From assembly GCA_041399065.1 (NCBI GenBank), contig JAWKTN010000008.1, positions 1-64,000 of the forward strand: a DNA stretch of 64,000 nt, written 5' to 3'. This DNA comes from JAGQPD01 sp020426865. Its GTDB lineage: Bacteria > Planctomycetota > Planctomycetia > Pirellulales > Pirellulaceae. A program made the position numbers and the translations under genes. This document shows, in pieces, positions 46,327-55,708 of this stretch. Numbering within the stretch: the first letter of the stretch is position 1; every line of letters begins with the position of its first letter. The notes under the pieces are model-generated. The model worked only from the letters and a program-made list of their open reading frames with translations, searched no databases and was not told the origin of the DNA.

Positions 46327-48978
46327 TTAGTATCGGGTGATGGTTTCGTGGAGGCCTAAGATCGCGCGGCAGACGTTGGTCCACGCCGCCAAATCACCGC
46401 GGTTCACTTCGCTGGGCACATCGAAGTCGCCAACTTCCAACAGTTTCTTCGCATCGTCAAGATGCTTGCGGTAATGTTGTCGCTGCCGGTCAATCATCCT
46501 TTCCAAAACAGTGGCTTCGGCCTCGGTCGCACTTCGTGACAACACCTGACGATACAGCCACCGGACGGACTGTTGATCATCGGTTGGCGAGTCGGTTTCT
46601 GCCAACAGTCGAGTTGCCAGGGCGCGGGCTGCTTCCACGTAGATCGGATCGTTGAGTAGGACCAACGACTGCAGCGGAGTATTGGATCGAGCTCGTTGGG
46701 CCGTGCATTCTTCGCGATTGGGGGCATCGAACGCCAACAGCGACGGGTGCAAATACTGCCGCTGCCAGTGGACATACAGCCCACGGCGGTACAGTTTGCT
46801 TCCTGAATCATTTTGCCATTGGCGAGTGGGGAAATTCAGGTATGCCCAATATCCAGGGGGTTGATACGGGTGCACACTTGGACCACCTATCGTCGGGTCA
46901 AGCAATCCACTCACAGACAGTGCATTGTCGCGAACCAGCTCGGCCGTCAAGCGATAGCTGTTCTGTCGCGACAAGTATCGGTTGTCCGGGTCGTGCTGCA
47001 ATTGTGAATCCGAAGGATGCGACGATTGCCGATAGGTGCGAGACATCACGATCTGCTTGATCGCCCGCTTGATATCCCATCCGGACTGCACGATGTCACT
47101 GGCCAGGTAATCCAGCAGTTCCGGATGCGAAGGCCATTGGCCTTGAGAACCAAGGTCGTCTAACTTGGCGGATAGTCCTGTGCCAAAATACAAAGCCCAG
47201 AGTCGATTGGCGAGCGTGCGGGCCGTGAGCGGATTCTGTGGCGATACGACCCATTTGGCCAAATCCAACCGATCGAGTCGCTCTCCGTCCGCTGTTTGCG
47301 GCAACCGGCTCGCGCCAAGGAATTCCGGGATGCCCGGCGCGACAACCTCACCACTTTCGTCCATCCAGTTGCCTCGAGCCAGAATGCGAATCGTCCGCGG
47401 AGATACGGTCTCGGTGATCAATGTCCGATCGAGATTCGCTTCGAATTGTTGCAGTGATGCCTCCGCCTGCTTGAGTTGTTGGCGAGCTTCTTCCCACAAA
47501 GGGGAGTGCTGACGGAAGAGGGTTATCAGCTGTTTCTGCTGCGTCTCGTCGCGGTCACTGAAGGGGCGTCGCAGAATCTGCTTGATTTCTTCGGGCAGCT
47601 TATCCAACGTCAGGGCCTCGGGATCGTCCGCGTTTGTGTCGGCAGGACTGGGAGGCGTTTCTGTCCTTTCGTCAGCGAAATTGGTCGGCGGCATAGACGA
47701 TTCGTCCGCCGAGTCTTCCTGTGACCGGACGGCTAAGACTAAGGCCCGGTGCTGCCGTGTGGCCCATGCTTCGAGGGCACTGTCAAGTTGTTCGTTGGGG
47801 GCTGCGAGTCGTTCTTGGGCAACGGCGATTGCGTCGCGGAGGTGCCGATGTTGGGTCTGTTGTTCGTCGTTCTCGACAAACATCCACGAGCCCCAGTCGC
47901 CGGTCGAGTTGGCGCCAGAGTAGAGTCCTTTTTCTTTGATGTCGGCAAAGAATGCTTCGAACCGATAGAAGTCGCCGATCGTAAACGGGTCATATTTGTG
48001 CGAGTGGCACTCGCAACAGCCGAGTGTCGATCCGAGCCACGTACCCCCCAGGTTGCGGACACGTTCGGCGATGTACTTGGCCAGGTACTCCTTGTCTTGA
48101 ACTCCCCCTTCGGCGCTCATCATTCCCAAGCGGTTGTAGCCGGAGGCAATGCGTTGTTCCTGAGTTGGATCGGGAAGGAGATCACCGGCCATCTGCTCGA
48201 TCGTGAATTCATCGAATGGCTTATTGGCATTGAAGGCGTCAATGACGTATCGCCGAAACGGATAGACGTTCATCTCTTGATCGCCGTGGTAGCCTACGGT
48301 GTCGGCATAGCGAACCAAATCGAGCCACCACATCGCCATCCGCTCGCCAAAATGAGGTGAAGACATAAATGTGTCTACAAGTTGCTCGTAGGCCTGCTCG
48401 GACGGATCCCGGATGAATTGATCGACGACCGTTGGATCGGGAGGGAGTCCGACGAGGTCGAAGCTCAATCGTCGAACGAGCGTATGAGCCGCGGCGGGAG
48501 CCGACGGAGTCAAGCCGTGCTGCTGTAGTTCTCGAGCCACAAACGCGTCAATCGCACCCATGGTTGGCGAGTGGTCGAGCGGTAACGGGCTGGTGAGTGG
48601 CTGATACGACCAATGCCCTTGCCACGTTGCGCCGGATTTGATCCAACGGCGGAGCGTGTCGAGTTCCGGCGGCGCAAGTGACTTTTGTGAGTCGGCTGGC
48701 GGCATGCGTAACGATTCATCGTCGGTGGAGATTCGTTGCCACAATTCGCTCTTCTCGATGTCACCGGGTACAACGATGCTGGCGCCGGAGGCCTCCCCTA
48801 AGAGCCCGTCGTGCGTATCGAGCCGCAGATCGGCTTCACGCTTGTTTTGATCCGGCCCGTGACAAGCAAAACACTTGTCGGAGAGGATCGGCCGCACGTC
48901 ACGATTGAAGTCCACTTCCTCGGCATGAAGATGGGACGACAGCACGATGAACAACAGCAACGTGAGTCTCAAAATCAT
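46327..48978 (-). CDS. PSCyt1 / DUF1549 / DUF1553 protein
   Basis: Protein of 883 residues. A signal peptide (MILRLTLLLFIVLSSHLHA) is followed at once by PSCyt1 with CFACH at 36-40. DUF1549 then shows AIDAFVARELQQHGL and LVGLPPDPTVVDQF; a helical linker with many Glu/Gln residues (about 360-510) and DUF1553 with NPLTARTLANRLWALYFG follow. Unlike the protein at 708-3473 it has no sugar-binding-like domain before the cytochrome motif. ATG 48978 is chosen since the signal peptide starts there; the frame remains open to 49251 and overlaps tsaB. Probably exported and partner of the DUF1501 protein. Confidence 0.88.
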   Translation of the reverse strand: MILRLTLLLFIVLSSHLHAEEVDFNRDVRPILSDKCFACHGPDQNKREADLRLDTHDGLLGEASGASIVVPGDIEKSELWQRISTDDESLRMPPADSQKSLAPPELDTLRRWIKSGATWQGHWSYQPLTSPLPLDHSPTMGAIDAFVARELQQHGLTPSAPAAAHTLVRRLSFDLVGLPPDPTVVDQFIRDPSEQAYEQLVDTFMSSPHFGERMAMWWLDLVRYADTVGYHGDQEMNVYPFRRYVIDAFNANKPFDEFTIEQMAGDLLPDPTQEQRIASGYNRLGMMSAEGGVQDKEYLAKYIAERVRNLGGTWLGSTLGCCECHSHKYDPFTIGDFYRFEAFFADIKEKGLYSGANSTGDWGSWMFVENDEQQTQHRHLRDAIAVAQERLAAPNEQLDSALEAWATRQHRALVLAVRSQEDSADESSMPPTNFADERTETPPSPADTNADDPEALTLDKLPEEIKQILRRPFSDRDETQQKQLITLFRQHSPLWEEARQQLKQAEASLQQFEANLDRTLITETVSPRTIRILARGNWMDESGEVVAPGIPEFLGASRLPQTADGERLDRLDLAKWVVSPQNPLTARTLANRLWALYFGTGLSAKLDDLGSQGQWPSHPELLDYLASDIVQSGWDIKRAIKQIVMSRTYRQSSHPSDSQLQHDPDNRYLSRQNSYRLTAELVRDNALSVSGLLDPTIGGPSVHPYQPPGYWAYLNFPTRQWQNDSGSKLYRRGLYVHWQRQYLHPSLLAFDAPNREECTAQRARSNTPLQSLVLLNDPIYVEAARALATRLLAETDSPTDDQQSVRWLYRQVLSRSATEAEATVLERMIDRQRQHYRKHLDDAKKLLEVGDFDVPSEVNRGDLAAWTNVCRAILGLHETITRY

Positions 48979-49114
48979 TGGGGCACCCAGCGCACAGGTC
49001 GTGATCGGGAATGCGGAAACTCGGAGAGACAGTACCGCTACTCTAATAGTATAGGTTTCCGATCGCAATGATGGTGGCGGAAGAATGTTTGCCGCCGCCA
49101 TTCCCGCTGCGGCC

Positions 49115-49837
49115 TTACCGCAATTTTTCTTCGGGCGAACTTCGCCGATAGTAATGGGGTACCAGTTGCCACGGGTCATGTCGGTCGCCCGAACGATGCC
49201 GCTGCAAACCGAGCTGTCCCACAGTGACGGCCTGCGGGAACCAGAGCCCATTCGGAGCGACAGTTATGTGTCCTTGTGCTTCGTCGATGTGTCCGCGGAG
49301 TTCTTCCAGTGCGGGGCCTGTCACGTGCGTAACGGCGGTAAGTGATGCGAGCCACTGTTCGGCGGACACCATTTGCGTTTCGCAGCAATTGCAGATTCGG
49401 CCGGGACTTTCGAACCGATAGGAGGCAACAAACAGTTGCTGTCGTTCGGACTTCATCACCGATTGGATGATGGTCCCATCGGGCAGATCGGTGCCGACGG
49501 CCCATTGATAGGCGAGCACTTCCAGGGTATTCAGGCCAATGACCTGGCAACCGGCCGCGTAGGCGAACGTTTTGACGGCCGTCACGCCGATCCGCAGCCC
49601 TGTGAACGATCCGGGGCCATGGCAGATGGCCAACAGGTCAACCGAAGAAGGTGTCCATCCCAACTCGCTGAGAATACTCGCCACCGTCGGGATGAGCGAT
49701 TGTGCGGTCCGTTGGTTGGGGGGAGTGTGGCGGCAGATCAGGGGAACGTTGGCCGAAAGGGCGGCCACCGATGCCTGGCGTCCGGTGGTCTCCCAGGCCA
49801 AAATCCGATATTCTTGCTGTGATTCCGCGTCGCTCAT
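49115..49837 (-). CDS. tsaB: tRNA threonylcarbamoyladenosine biosynthesis protein TsaB
   Basis: Protein of 240 residues that partners TsaD in making the t6A modification of tRNAs reading ANN codons. Visible are ILAWETTGRQASVAAL at the start, TAQSLIPTVASILSELGW and the family signature CHGPGSFTGLRIGVTAVKTFAYAAG. ATG 49837 (MSDAESQQEYRILAWETT) is used; the frame continues upstream to 49912 without recognisable sequence. tsaD is not in the window. The 265 bp between this gene and the divergent phosphoesterase contain an AT-rich stretch near 50060-50090 with TTGAAA and TAAATA that could be a promoter. Confidence 0.9.
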   Translation of the reverse strand: MSDAESQQEYRILAWETTGRQASVAALSANVPLICRHTPPNQRTAQSLIPTVASILSELGWTPSSVDLLAICHGPGSFTGLRIGVTAVKTFAYAAGCQVIGLNTLEVLAYQWAVGTDLPDGTIIQSVMKSERQQLFVASYRFESPGRICNCCETQMVSAEQWLASLTAVTHVTGPALEELRGHIDEAQGHITVAPNGLWFPQAVTVGQLGLQRHRSGDRHDPWQLVPHYYRRSSPEEKLR

Positions 49838-50102
49838 GCTGGCCTTCGACCCGTATTGGGGGCACAAATCATATCTGCGGTCCAACGCATTTGGGCGTGC
49901 CACACCGTACAATTGTTGTGACCTGATTGCGGTTTGTGTTGTTGAACGATTACACTGCAGGCAGTCCTAACTTTCGGCCAGTAGTTGCCGAATCACCAAT
50001 GTGAGGATCTCTCCGTATTTTAGCGGAGCGGCACGACGTCGTGCGCTAACCTGAAAACTTGAAATAAGATAGAATGTTAATAAATATGTTTCGGTGAGGT
50101 AG

Positions 50103-50858
50103 ATGGCGGTGAAGCGGGCATTGATCAGTGATATCCACAGCAACTTCGAGGCGTTCACCGCCGTGATGGAGGACGTTCGCGCCCACGATATTTCCGAGAT
50201 ATTTTCCCTCGGTGATACGATCGGATACGGTCCGAATCCATGCGAATGCCTGGATCAAGTAATGCGTTTTAAGGTCAGTATCCTCGGCAATCACGACCAA
50301 GCTGCGATGTTCGACCCCGACGGCTTTAATCCCGTGGCGCTGCGCGCGATCTACTGGACACGCGAGCAACTGGATCGGGCCACGGGAAACCCCGCTTTGA
50401 TCAACAAACGCTGGGATTTCTTGGGCGAACTCCCGCGGATGTACCAAGAAGGCCCCATGCTGTTCGTTCACGGCTCGCCCCGCGACCCCACGAACGAATA
50501 CGTCTTCCCCGAACACGTCTACGATGAACGGAAGATGCAGAACCTGTTTCGCCGCGTGGAACAGTACTGTTTTCAGGGGCATACGCACATTCCTGGTGTG
50601 TTCACCGAGGATGGCGAGTTCCTCACGCCGGAAGACTGCGACTACCATTATACGCTGACACGGAAAAAGATCATGGTCAATGTCGGGTCGGTCGGGCAAC
50701 CGCGGGACAGCGATCCGAGGGCATGCTACGTGATCCTTACCGATAACGAGCTGATCTTTCGTCGCGTAGAATACCCCGTGGAAACCACGATCAAGAAGAT
50801 CTACGCCGAAGCGGACCTCAACGATATGCTCGGAGATCGGCTCCGAGAAGGGCGCTAA
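50103..50858 (+). CDS. Metallophosphoesterase, paralogue 1
   Basis: Protein of 251 residues in the calcineurin-like phosphoesterase fold. Metal motifs are complete: D10-I-H12 in LISDIHSN, GDTIGYGPNP near 37-46, GNHDQAAMFD near 62 and GHTHIPG near 160, with HG in FVHGSPRD. Its class includes diadenosine tetraphosphate hydrolase-like and general phosphodiesterase proteins; substrate unknown. ATG 50103 is preceded by GAGGT. It is followed 96 bp later by a paralogue of about the same length, so the pair arose by tandem duplication. Confidence 0.88.
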   Translation: MAVKRALISDIHSNFEAFTAVMEDVRAHDISEIFSLGDTIGYGPNPCECLDQVMRFKVSILGNHDQAAMFDPDGFNPVALRAIYWTREQLDRATGNPALINKRWDFLGELPRMYQEGPMLFVHGSPRDPTNEYVFPEHVYDERKMQNLFRRVEQYCFQGHTHIPGVFTEDGEFLTPEDCDYHYTLTRKKIMVNVGSVGQPRDSDPRACYVILTDNELIFRRVEYPVETTIKKIYAEADLNDMLGDRLREGR

Positions 50859-50954
50859 CCGTCGGGCCTGTCGTCCTTACGGCCTATTGACCGGGCGCAG
50901 GCTGCCCCATAGACTTCCTAGTTTATCACCGACCTTGATGGCAGGGCCAATGGT

Positions 50955-51728
50955 GTGAAACGCGCGATTATTAGCGACGTGCACGGCAACTTGGACGCAC
51001 TGGAGGCTGTTCTTGAACACATCCAGCGGCAGAACGTCGACGAAATCTTTTGCCTCGGTGATATCGTTGGTTACGGTCCCAACCCGCGCGAATGCATCGA
51101 TCGCGTGATGGGGTTGACCCGGATCGTCCTGGGCAACCACGACCAGGCCGCCCTGTTTGACCCTGAGGGGTTCAGTTCCACGGCCGAACAGGCCATCTTT
51201 TGGACGCGACGACAATTGGAGTTGCCGACTCACCCTGACGATCCCGATAACGGTCCCGAACGTGCCAGGCAAGAGGCCCGCTGGAATTTCCTCTGCCAGC
51301 TGGAACGCACCATTCGCGACGGCGATTATCTGTTCGTCCATGGATCAGCTCGCAATCCGCTCAGCGAATACGTGTTTCCCGAAGACGTGTTCAATATCAA
51401 AAAGATGGAAAAGATTTTCAGTCTGATTCCGAAATACTGTTTCCAAGGTCACACCCATGTGCCCGGGATATTCACTTCGGACAATGTCTTCATGCGTCCC
51501 GAAGAGGTCCTCAGTGGCTACCAGTTGCGTGATGAAAAAGTGATGATCAACGTCGGCAGCGTCGGCCAGCCGCGTGATGGCGACCGCCGAGCGTGCTACG
51601 TGACCGTCGACAGCGGTTTGGTGCGATTTCATCGGGTCGATTACGCCGCCGAACGTACGGCCGCGAAAATCCGCGCGATCGCCGAACTTGACGATTTTTT
51701 AGGTGACCGATTATTGCAAGGGCGCTGA
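50955..51728 (+). CDS. Metallophosphoesterase, paralogue 2
   Basis: Protein of 257 residues, closely similar to its upstream neighbour: AIISDVHGN, GDIVGYGPNPRECIDRV, GNHDQAALFDPEGFS, FVHGSARNPLSEYVFPEDVF and CFQGHTHVPGIF all match position by position. The start is GTG 50955; an ATG five bases upstream is in another frame and stops at once. It is followed by yidC with only 28 bp between stop and GTG start, suggesting a transcript running into yidC and mnmE. Substrate unknown; keeping both copies suggests distinct substrates or control. Confidence 0.88.
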   Translation: MKRAIISDVHGNLDALEAVLEHIQRQNVDEIFCLGDIVGYGPNPRECIDRVMGLTRIVLGNHDQAALFDPEGFSSTAEQAIFWTRRQLELPTHPDDPDNGPERARQEARWNFLCQLERTIRDGDYLFVHGSARNPLSEYVFPEDVFNIKKMEKIFSLIPKYCFQGHTHVPGIFTSDNVFMRPEEVLSGYQLRDEKVMINVGSVGQPRDGDRRACYVTVDSGLVRFHRVDYAAERTAAKIRAIAELDDFLGDRLLQGR

Positions 51729-51756
51729 GAGAGTCCGCCCCGGCGAGGAAGCCCAA

Positions 51757-54276
51757 GTGGAAAAACGATTCGCAAATTTTTTGCTCCTGTCCGCCTTGAT
51801 CCTGTTCGGTTCGCTGTGGCTGCAAGCCACATTGTTTCCCCCGAAGCCGGCCGATGACGAGCAAGCCGCACTGTTGGCCGATGCCGACGGAGATGCCGAT
51901 GCCGACGGTGGTCCTGCCGCTGTTGCTGAAGTCAGTGGCGCGGATATGTCTGATGCGGACCGCGATGCTCAGGCCGATGCCAACCCCGCAGACAACGGCG
52001 GTGCCGATGCCGCCGCACCAAAGCCGGCCGTACTGCCGGCCCGCGTCGTTACTATGGGCTCACTCGATCCCGCGTCCCCGTACCGGATGCTAGTCACCGC
52101 CAACACGAGAGGGGCGGTCATTGATCGGATTGAATTGAATAACCCTCGGTATACTGACCTTGACGGCGACCACGGCTATTTGGGCGAGCTGGCGTTGAAA
52201 TCGGAAAACGACGGGTGCCGAGTCGGCGTGGTCGGCAACGGTACGCCCGCCGCCAGGGCTACATGTACAGGCGACGCGACACAAAATGGCCTGCGAGGGC
52301 CGGTGTATCACCGCAGCGAGTCCGGTGAAGTGACCATCGCGGAAGAAGGCGATCTGATCACCGCTCTTAACGGTCGTGCCGCATCCGATCCGTCGACATT
52401 GCGGGCGTTGCTTGAGGAATTTCGACCAGGTGATGAAATCACACTTACCGTCCGCCGCGGTTCACGTGAGTTGGAATTCGCGGTTGAGCTGGGGGAAATT
52501 CCACTGAGTCTCGTTAGTCCCGAGAGGCTGACGTTTGGCGAGTCGCGGGACCATGAACAAGACGCGACCGACCCCAGTTCGTTTCTGATGGGGATCACTC
52601 GCTTGGGCGCCAAGGCAGCCAGCTTCGATCAGGATGAATTGAATGCGGCGCCGTCGCTACGAACCGGGAATTGGGACGTCCACGTCGTGCGTGCCAATAC
52701 CGATGCCGATCCGGCAGCGATGGACGTAGTGGAGTTTTCCCGCGTCATCACCGTGCCGGCACAGGCGGACGGTGATCCGCCACAACAGCTAAAGTTCATC
52801 AAGCGGTTCAAATTGGCAACGACTGCGGACGTCGAAAACCGCAGCAGTGAAGCGAATGCGTACCATTTGGAGATGGAAATCGAGGTCGAGAACCTATCGG
52901 CATCGGCCGCCAAATTCGCGTATTCGCTCGACGGTCCCACCGGGCTGCCGCTGGAAGGTTGGTGGTATGCGAACAAAGTTCACCCGCGTCGCTTTCAAGC
53001 CGCCGGGTTGCGGGATGTCATTTGGCGTGACTCGCACAGCGCTCACACCATGATCACCGGTCCCGAATTGGTCAAACTGGCGAAGAAGGGAGATACCGAC
53101 TCGCCGGAAAAGCGATTGGTCGAACCGGAGAGCGACACGCTGATGCGCTACGTTGGCGTCGATGCGCAGTATTTTGCCTGTGTCATGATGAGCGGTGCGA
53201 CCGATGACCCCGATGACAAATTCGGTCGAGTCGAGAATTATCGCCTTGAGTCTGCCCTCGCCAGGGCCGTGGGACCCATCGATCTGAAGATTCGCAAACG
53301 CACGAACGTCTCCTTTCGATTGAATTCGATGAACATCAACTTGCCGGCCCAGGAGACGTTTCGGCAACGCTTTGCGATCTATGCCGGTCCGAAAGATCCC
53401 GATGTGCTGGAACAGTACGGACTGAGTGACTGTATTGTGTATGGCTGGTTTGGCGTAGTCTCCAAGCTGCTACTGCGAATCCTCCATTTCTTCCACGATT
53501 ACGTAATTTTCAATTACGGCCTGGCGATAATCTTGCTGACGGTGTTGGTTCGCGGCTGCCTCTTCCCGTTCGGACGCAAGATGGCGCGGAACGCTCAGAA
53601 GATGCAAGAGCTTGCCCCCGAGATGAAAAAGATCAACGACAAGTACAAGGACGACATCGAAAAGCGGACCGAGGCGCAACGTGAGTTGTGGGCCAAACAC
53701 AACTACAATCCCATGGGCGGTTGTTTCCTGATGTTCTTCCAGGTTCCCATCTTCATCGGTTTGTACCGGGCTCTTAGTGTTGACATCGCGTTACGCAAGG
53801 CACCGTTGATACCTGGCATCCGTTGGTGTTCCAACCTGGCCGGCCCCGATAAATTCTGGTACTGGCGGGATTGGATTCCGTTTCACAATGTCGTCGATGA
53901 AACTGGTTGGCTCGGGCCCTACCTGAATATCCTCCCGCTGATCACCGTCGGTCTGTTTGTGATTCACCAGAAGTTGTTCACACCGCCGGCGACCGACGAC
54001 AGCCAAAAGATGCAACAACAGATGATGAGCGTCATGATGGTTTTCATGGGTGTGATGTTCCACAAGGTTGCCGCCGGGCTTTGTATCTACTTTATTGCCT
54101 CCAGTCTGTGGGGATTGGGCGAGCGGCTGTTGTTGCCGAAATCCAAACCTGGTGAGCAGAGAAAGGAGTCCAAATCGCTGCTGTCGTCGTTGATGGCGGC
54201 AACAACTTCGAACGGCAATGAAGAAAGCCTCGAAGACAAACGCAAACGACGCAAGCGCGCCAAGGGGCGAAACTAA
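51757..54276 (+). CDS. yidC: Membrane protein insertase YidC with PDZ-like insertion
   Basis: Protein of 839 residues, longer than the roughly 550 of E. coli YidC. It inserts and folds inner-membrane proteins. An N-terminal membrane segment (about 6-24) is followed by an acidic Ala/Asp-rich linker and the periplasmic domain. Within that domain about residues 178-254 look like a PDZ domain (EEGDLITALNGRAASDPSTLRALLEEFRPGDEITLTVRRG). The conserved insertase core (about 578-800) starts FHDYVIFNYGLAIILLTVLVRGCLFPFGRK and includes YNPMGGCFLMFFQVPIFIGLYRAL. The C-terminus is Lys/Arg-rich. GTG 51757 is used because GAGGAA precedes it by 7 bp and the hydrophobic segment begins there. mnmE follows after 5 bp. 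Confidence 0.93.
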   Translation: MEKRFANFLLLSALILFGSLWLQATLFPPKPADDEQAALLADADGDADADGGPAAVAEVSGADMSDADRDAQADANPADNGGADAAAPKPAVLPARVVTMGSLDPASPYRMLVTANTRGAVIDRIELNNPRYTDLDGDHGYLGELALKSENDGCRVGVVGNGTPAARATCTGDATQNGLRGPVYHRSESGEVTIAEEGDLITALNGRAASDPSTLRALLEEFRPGDEITLTVRRGSRELEFAVELGEIPLSLVSPERLTFGESRDHEQDATDPSSFLMGITRLGAKAASFDQDELNAAPSLRTGNWDVHVVRANTDADPAAMDVVEFSRVITVPAQADGDPPQQLKFIKRFKLATTADVENRSSEANAYHLEMEIEVENLSASAAKFAYSLDGPTGLPLEGWWYANKVHPRRFQAAGLRDVIWRDSHSAHTMITGPELVKLAKKGDTDSPEKRLVEPESDTLMRYVGVDAQYFACVMMSGATDDPDDKFGRVENYRLESALARAVGPIDLKIRKRTNVSFRLNSMNINLPAQETFRQRFAIYAGPKDPDVLEQYGLSDCIVYGWFGVVSKLLLRILHFFHDYVIFNYGLAIILLTVLVRGCLFPFGRKMARNAQKMQELAPEMKKINDKYKDDIEKRTEAQRELWAKHNYNPMGGCFLMFFQVPIFIGLYRALSVDIALRKAPLIPGIRWCSNLAGPDKFWYWRDWIPFHNVVDETGWLGPYLNILPLITVGLFVIHQKLFTPPATDDSQKMQQQMMSVMMVFMGVMFHKVAAGLCIYFIASSLWGLGERLLLPKSKPGEQRKESKSLLSSLMAATTSNGNEESLEDKRKRRKRAKGRN

Positions 54277-54281
54277 GGTTT

Positions 54282-55703
54282 GTGCGACTTCTTGACGACA
54301 CCATCGTAGCAATCGCCTCTCCGTTGGGGGCCGGGGCCCGCGGGATCGTTCGGGCCAGTGGTGTCAATGTGCGTGACGTCACTCAGTCACTATTCGAGGC
54401 TGACGATTCCCAGTCGGCGCCATGGAGCCACAACCGACCGCACGCTGTCGCTGGGAAGATGACGATACCGCGATGGGGGCGGCGCGTCGACGTGCTTCTG
54501 TATGTCTGGCCACGCGGCAGCTATACCGGGCAGCCCGCCGTAGAACTGCATACGATCGGTTCTCCTTCGATCCTCGACGCCATCCTCCAGGCAATGTGTC
54601 AGAACGGTGCTCGCGTCGCTCGCCCTGGTGAATTCACCTTGCGCGCCTTCCTGGCCGGACGCTTGGATCTGGTGCAGGCCGAAGCCGTGTTGGGAGTGAT
54701 CGATTCCGAAGACGATCAACAACTGCGCACCGCTTTGAGACAAATGGGGGGCGGTATTTCCGGGCGACTTGCCGATTTGCGAGGGCATTTGCTTGACCTG
54801 TTAGCCGATCTTGAAGCGGGATTGGATTTCGTCGAGGAAGACATCGAGTTTGTTTCATCCGAACAGATTGTGGTACGTCTAAGAGCCGCATACCTCGAGG
54901 TTCGAGGTATTGCCGAGCAATGGTCGCAGCGGCGGGTCGATCGTTCCGTTCCGCGAGTCGTGTTCGTCGGACCGCCAAATGCCGGCAAGAGTAGCCTGAT
55001 CAATGCGCTGTTGGGCGAGCAACGGGCCATTGTTTCCGATTGCGAAGGAACGACTCGTGATTTTCTGGCCTTTGACCTTGAACTGCTGGGAACGAGCTGC
55101 ACGCTGGTCGATACGGCGGGGCAGACAGCTCAGTGGTTCGATCCCCAAAGCCCGGACGCACAGGCTCAAGACGCCGCGCGACGACAAACAGCGGATGCCC
55201 ACGTATTGGTTCTCTGCTTGGATCGCAGTCACCATTGTGGGCCGAGCACGCGTCAGATCGTTGAGCAACTTCTCCCCCATCGGCCGGTGATCGTGTGGAC
55301 CAAGTGCGACCTACCGACGAGTCGATCGACGATCCGGGAGTGGGAAAATCTTGCCGGCCGTACCTCCGCCACCGACGTACCGGGTCCGTCGTCGATCGCT
55401 ACCAGTACCGTAACCCTGAATGGCATCGAGGCCTTGAAGCAGTCCATCGTTGCACGCCTTGCCGAGCACGACGTTTTCATTTCGGACATAGTTGGAACGA
55501 CAGCTGTTCGATGCAGCCAGTCTTTGCAGCGAGCCGCCGAACACTTACAGGCGGCCTTGGCGGCTGCCAGTGCCGGTGTTGGTGACGAAATAGTGGCTCT
55601 TGAATTGCGGTCGGCACTCGAGGGATTGGGCGAAGTCGTCGGGACCGTCTATACCGATGATGTGCTCGATCGGATCTTCAGCCGGTTTTGCATCGGCAAG
55701 TAG
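54282..55703 (+). CDS. mnmE: tRNA modification GTPase MnmE
   Basis: Protein of 473 residues which with MnmG makes the 5-carboxymethylaminomethyl modification at U34 of tRNAs. The N-terminal domain starts LLDDTIVAIASPLGAGARGIVRASG. The G domain has GPPNAGKSSLINALLG, GTTRDFL, DTAGQ and a TKCD motif. The C-terminus ends RFCIGK, the conserved Cys motif. GTG 54282 lies 5 bp after yidC, an arrangement seen in many bacteria. A copy of the dispersed 21-bp repeat lies within the helical region before the G domain. Confidence 0.95.
   Translation: MRLLDDTIVAIASPLGAGARGIVRASGVNVRDVTQSLFEADDSQSAPWSHNRPHAVAGKMTIPRWGRRVDVLLYVWPRGSYTGQPAVELHTIGSPSILDAILQAMCQNGARVARPGEFTLRAFLAGRLDLVQAEAVLGVIDSEDDQQLRTALRQMGGGISGRLADLRGHLLDLLADLEAGLDFVEEDIEFVSSEQIVVRLRAAYLEVRGIAEQWSQRRVDRSVPRVVFVGPPNAGKSSLINALLGEQRAIVSDCEGTTRDFLAFDLELLGTSCTLVDTAGQTAQWFDPQSPDAQAQDAARRQTADAHVLVLCLDRSHHCGPSTRQIVEQLLPHRPVIVWTKCDLPTSRSTIREWENLAGRTSATDVPGPSSIATSTVTLNGIEALKQSIVARLAEHDVFISDIVGTTAVRCSQSLQRAAEHLQAALAAASAGVGDEIVALELRSALEGLGEVVGTVYTDDVLDRIFSRFCIGK
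54890..54910 (+). repeat. Dispersed 21-bp repeat, copy 5 (inside mnmE)
   Basis: A palindrome with 9-bp arms ATACCTCGA and TCGAGGTAT and centre GGT; identical to copy 4 on the opposite strand. In mnmE it encodes YLEVRGI plus partial codons. Compared from memory with E. coli MnmE the surrounding protein has the same length (42 residues between equivalent positions), so it does not appear to be a simple insertion. Confidence 0.85.
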
Positions 55704-55708
55704 TCCCG

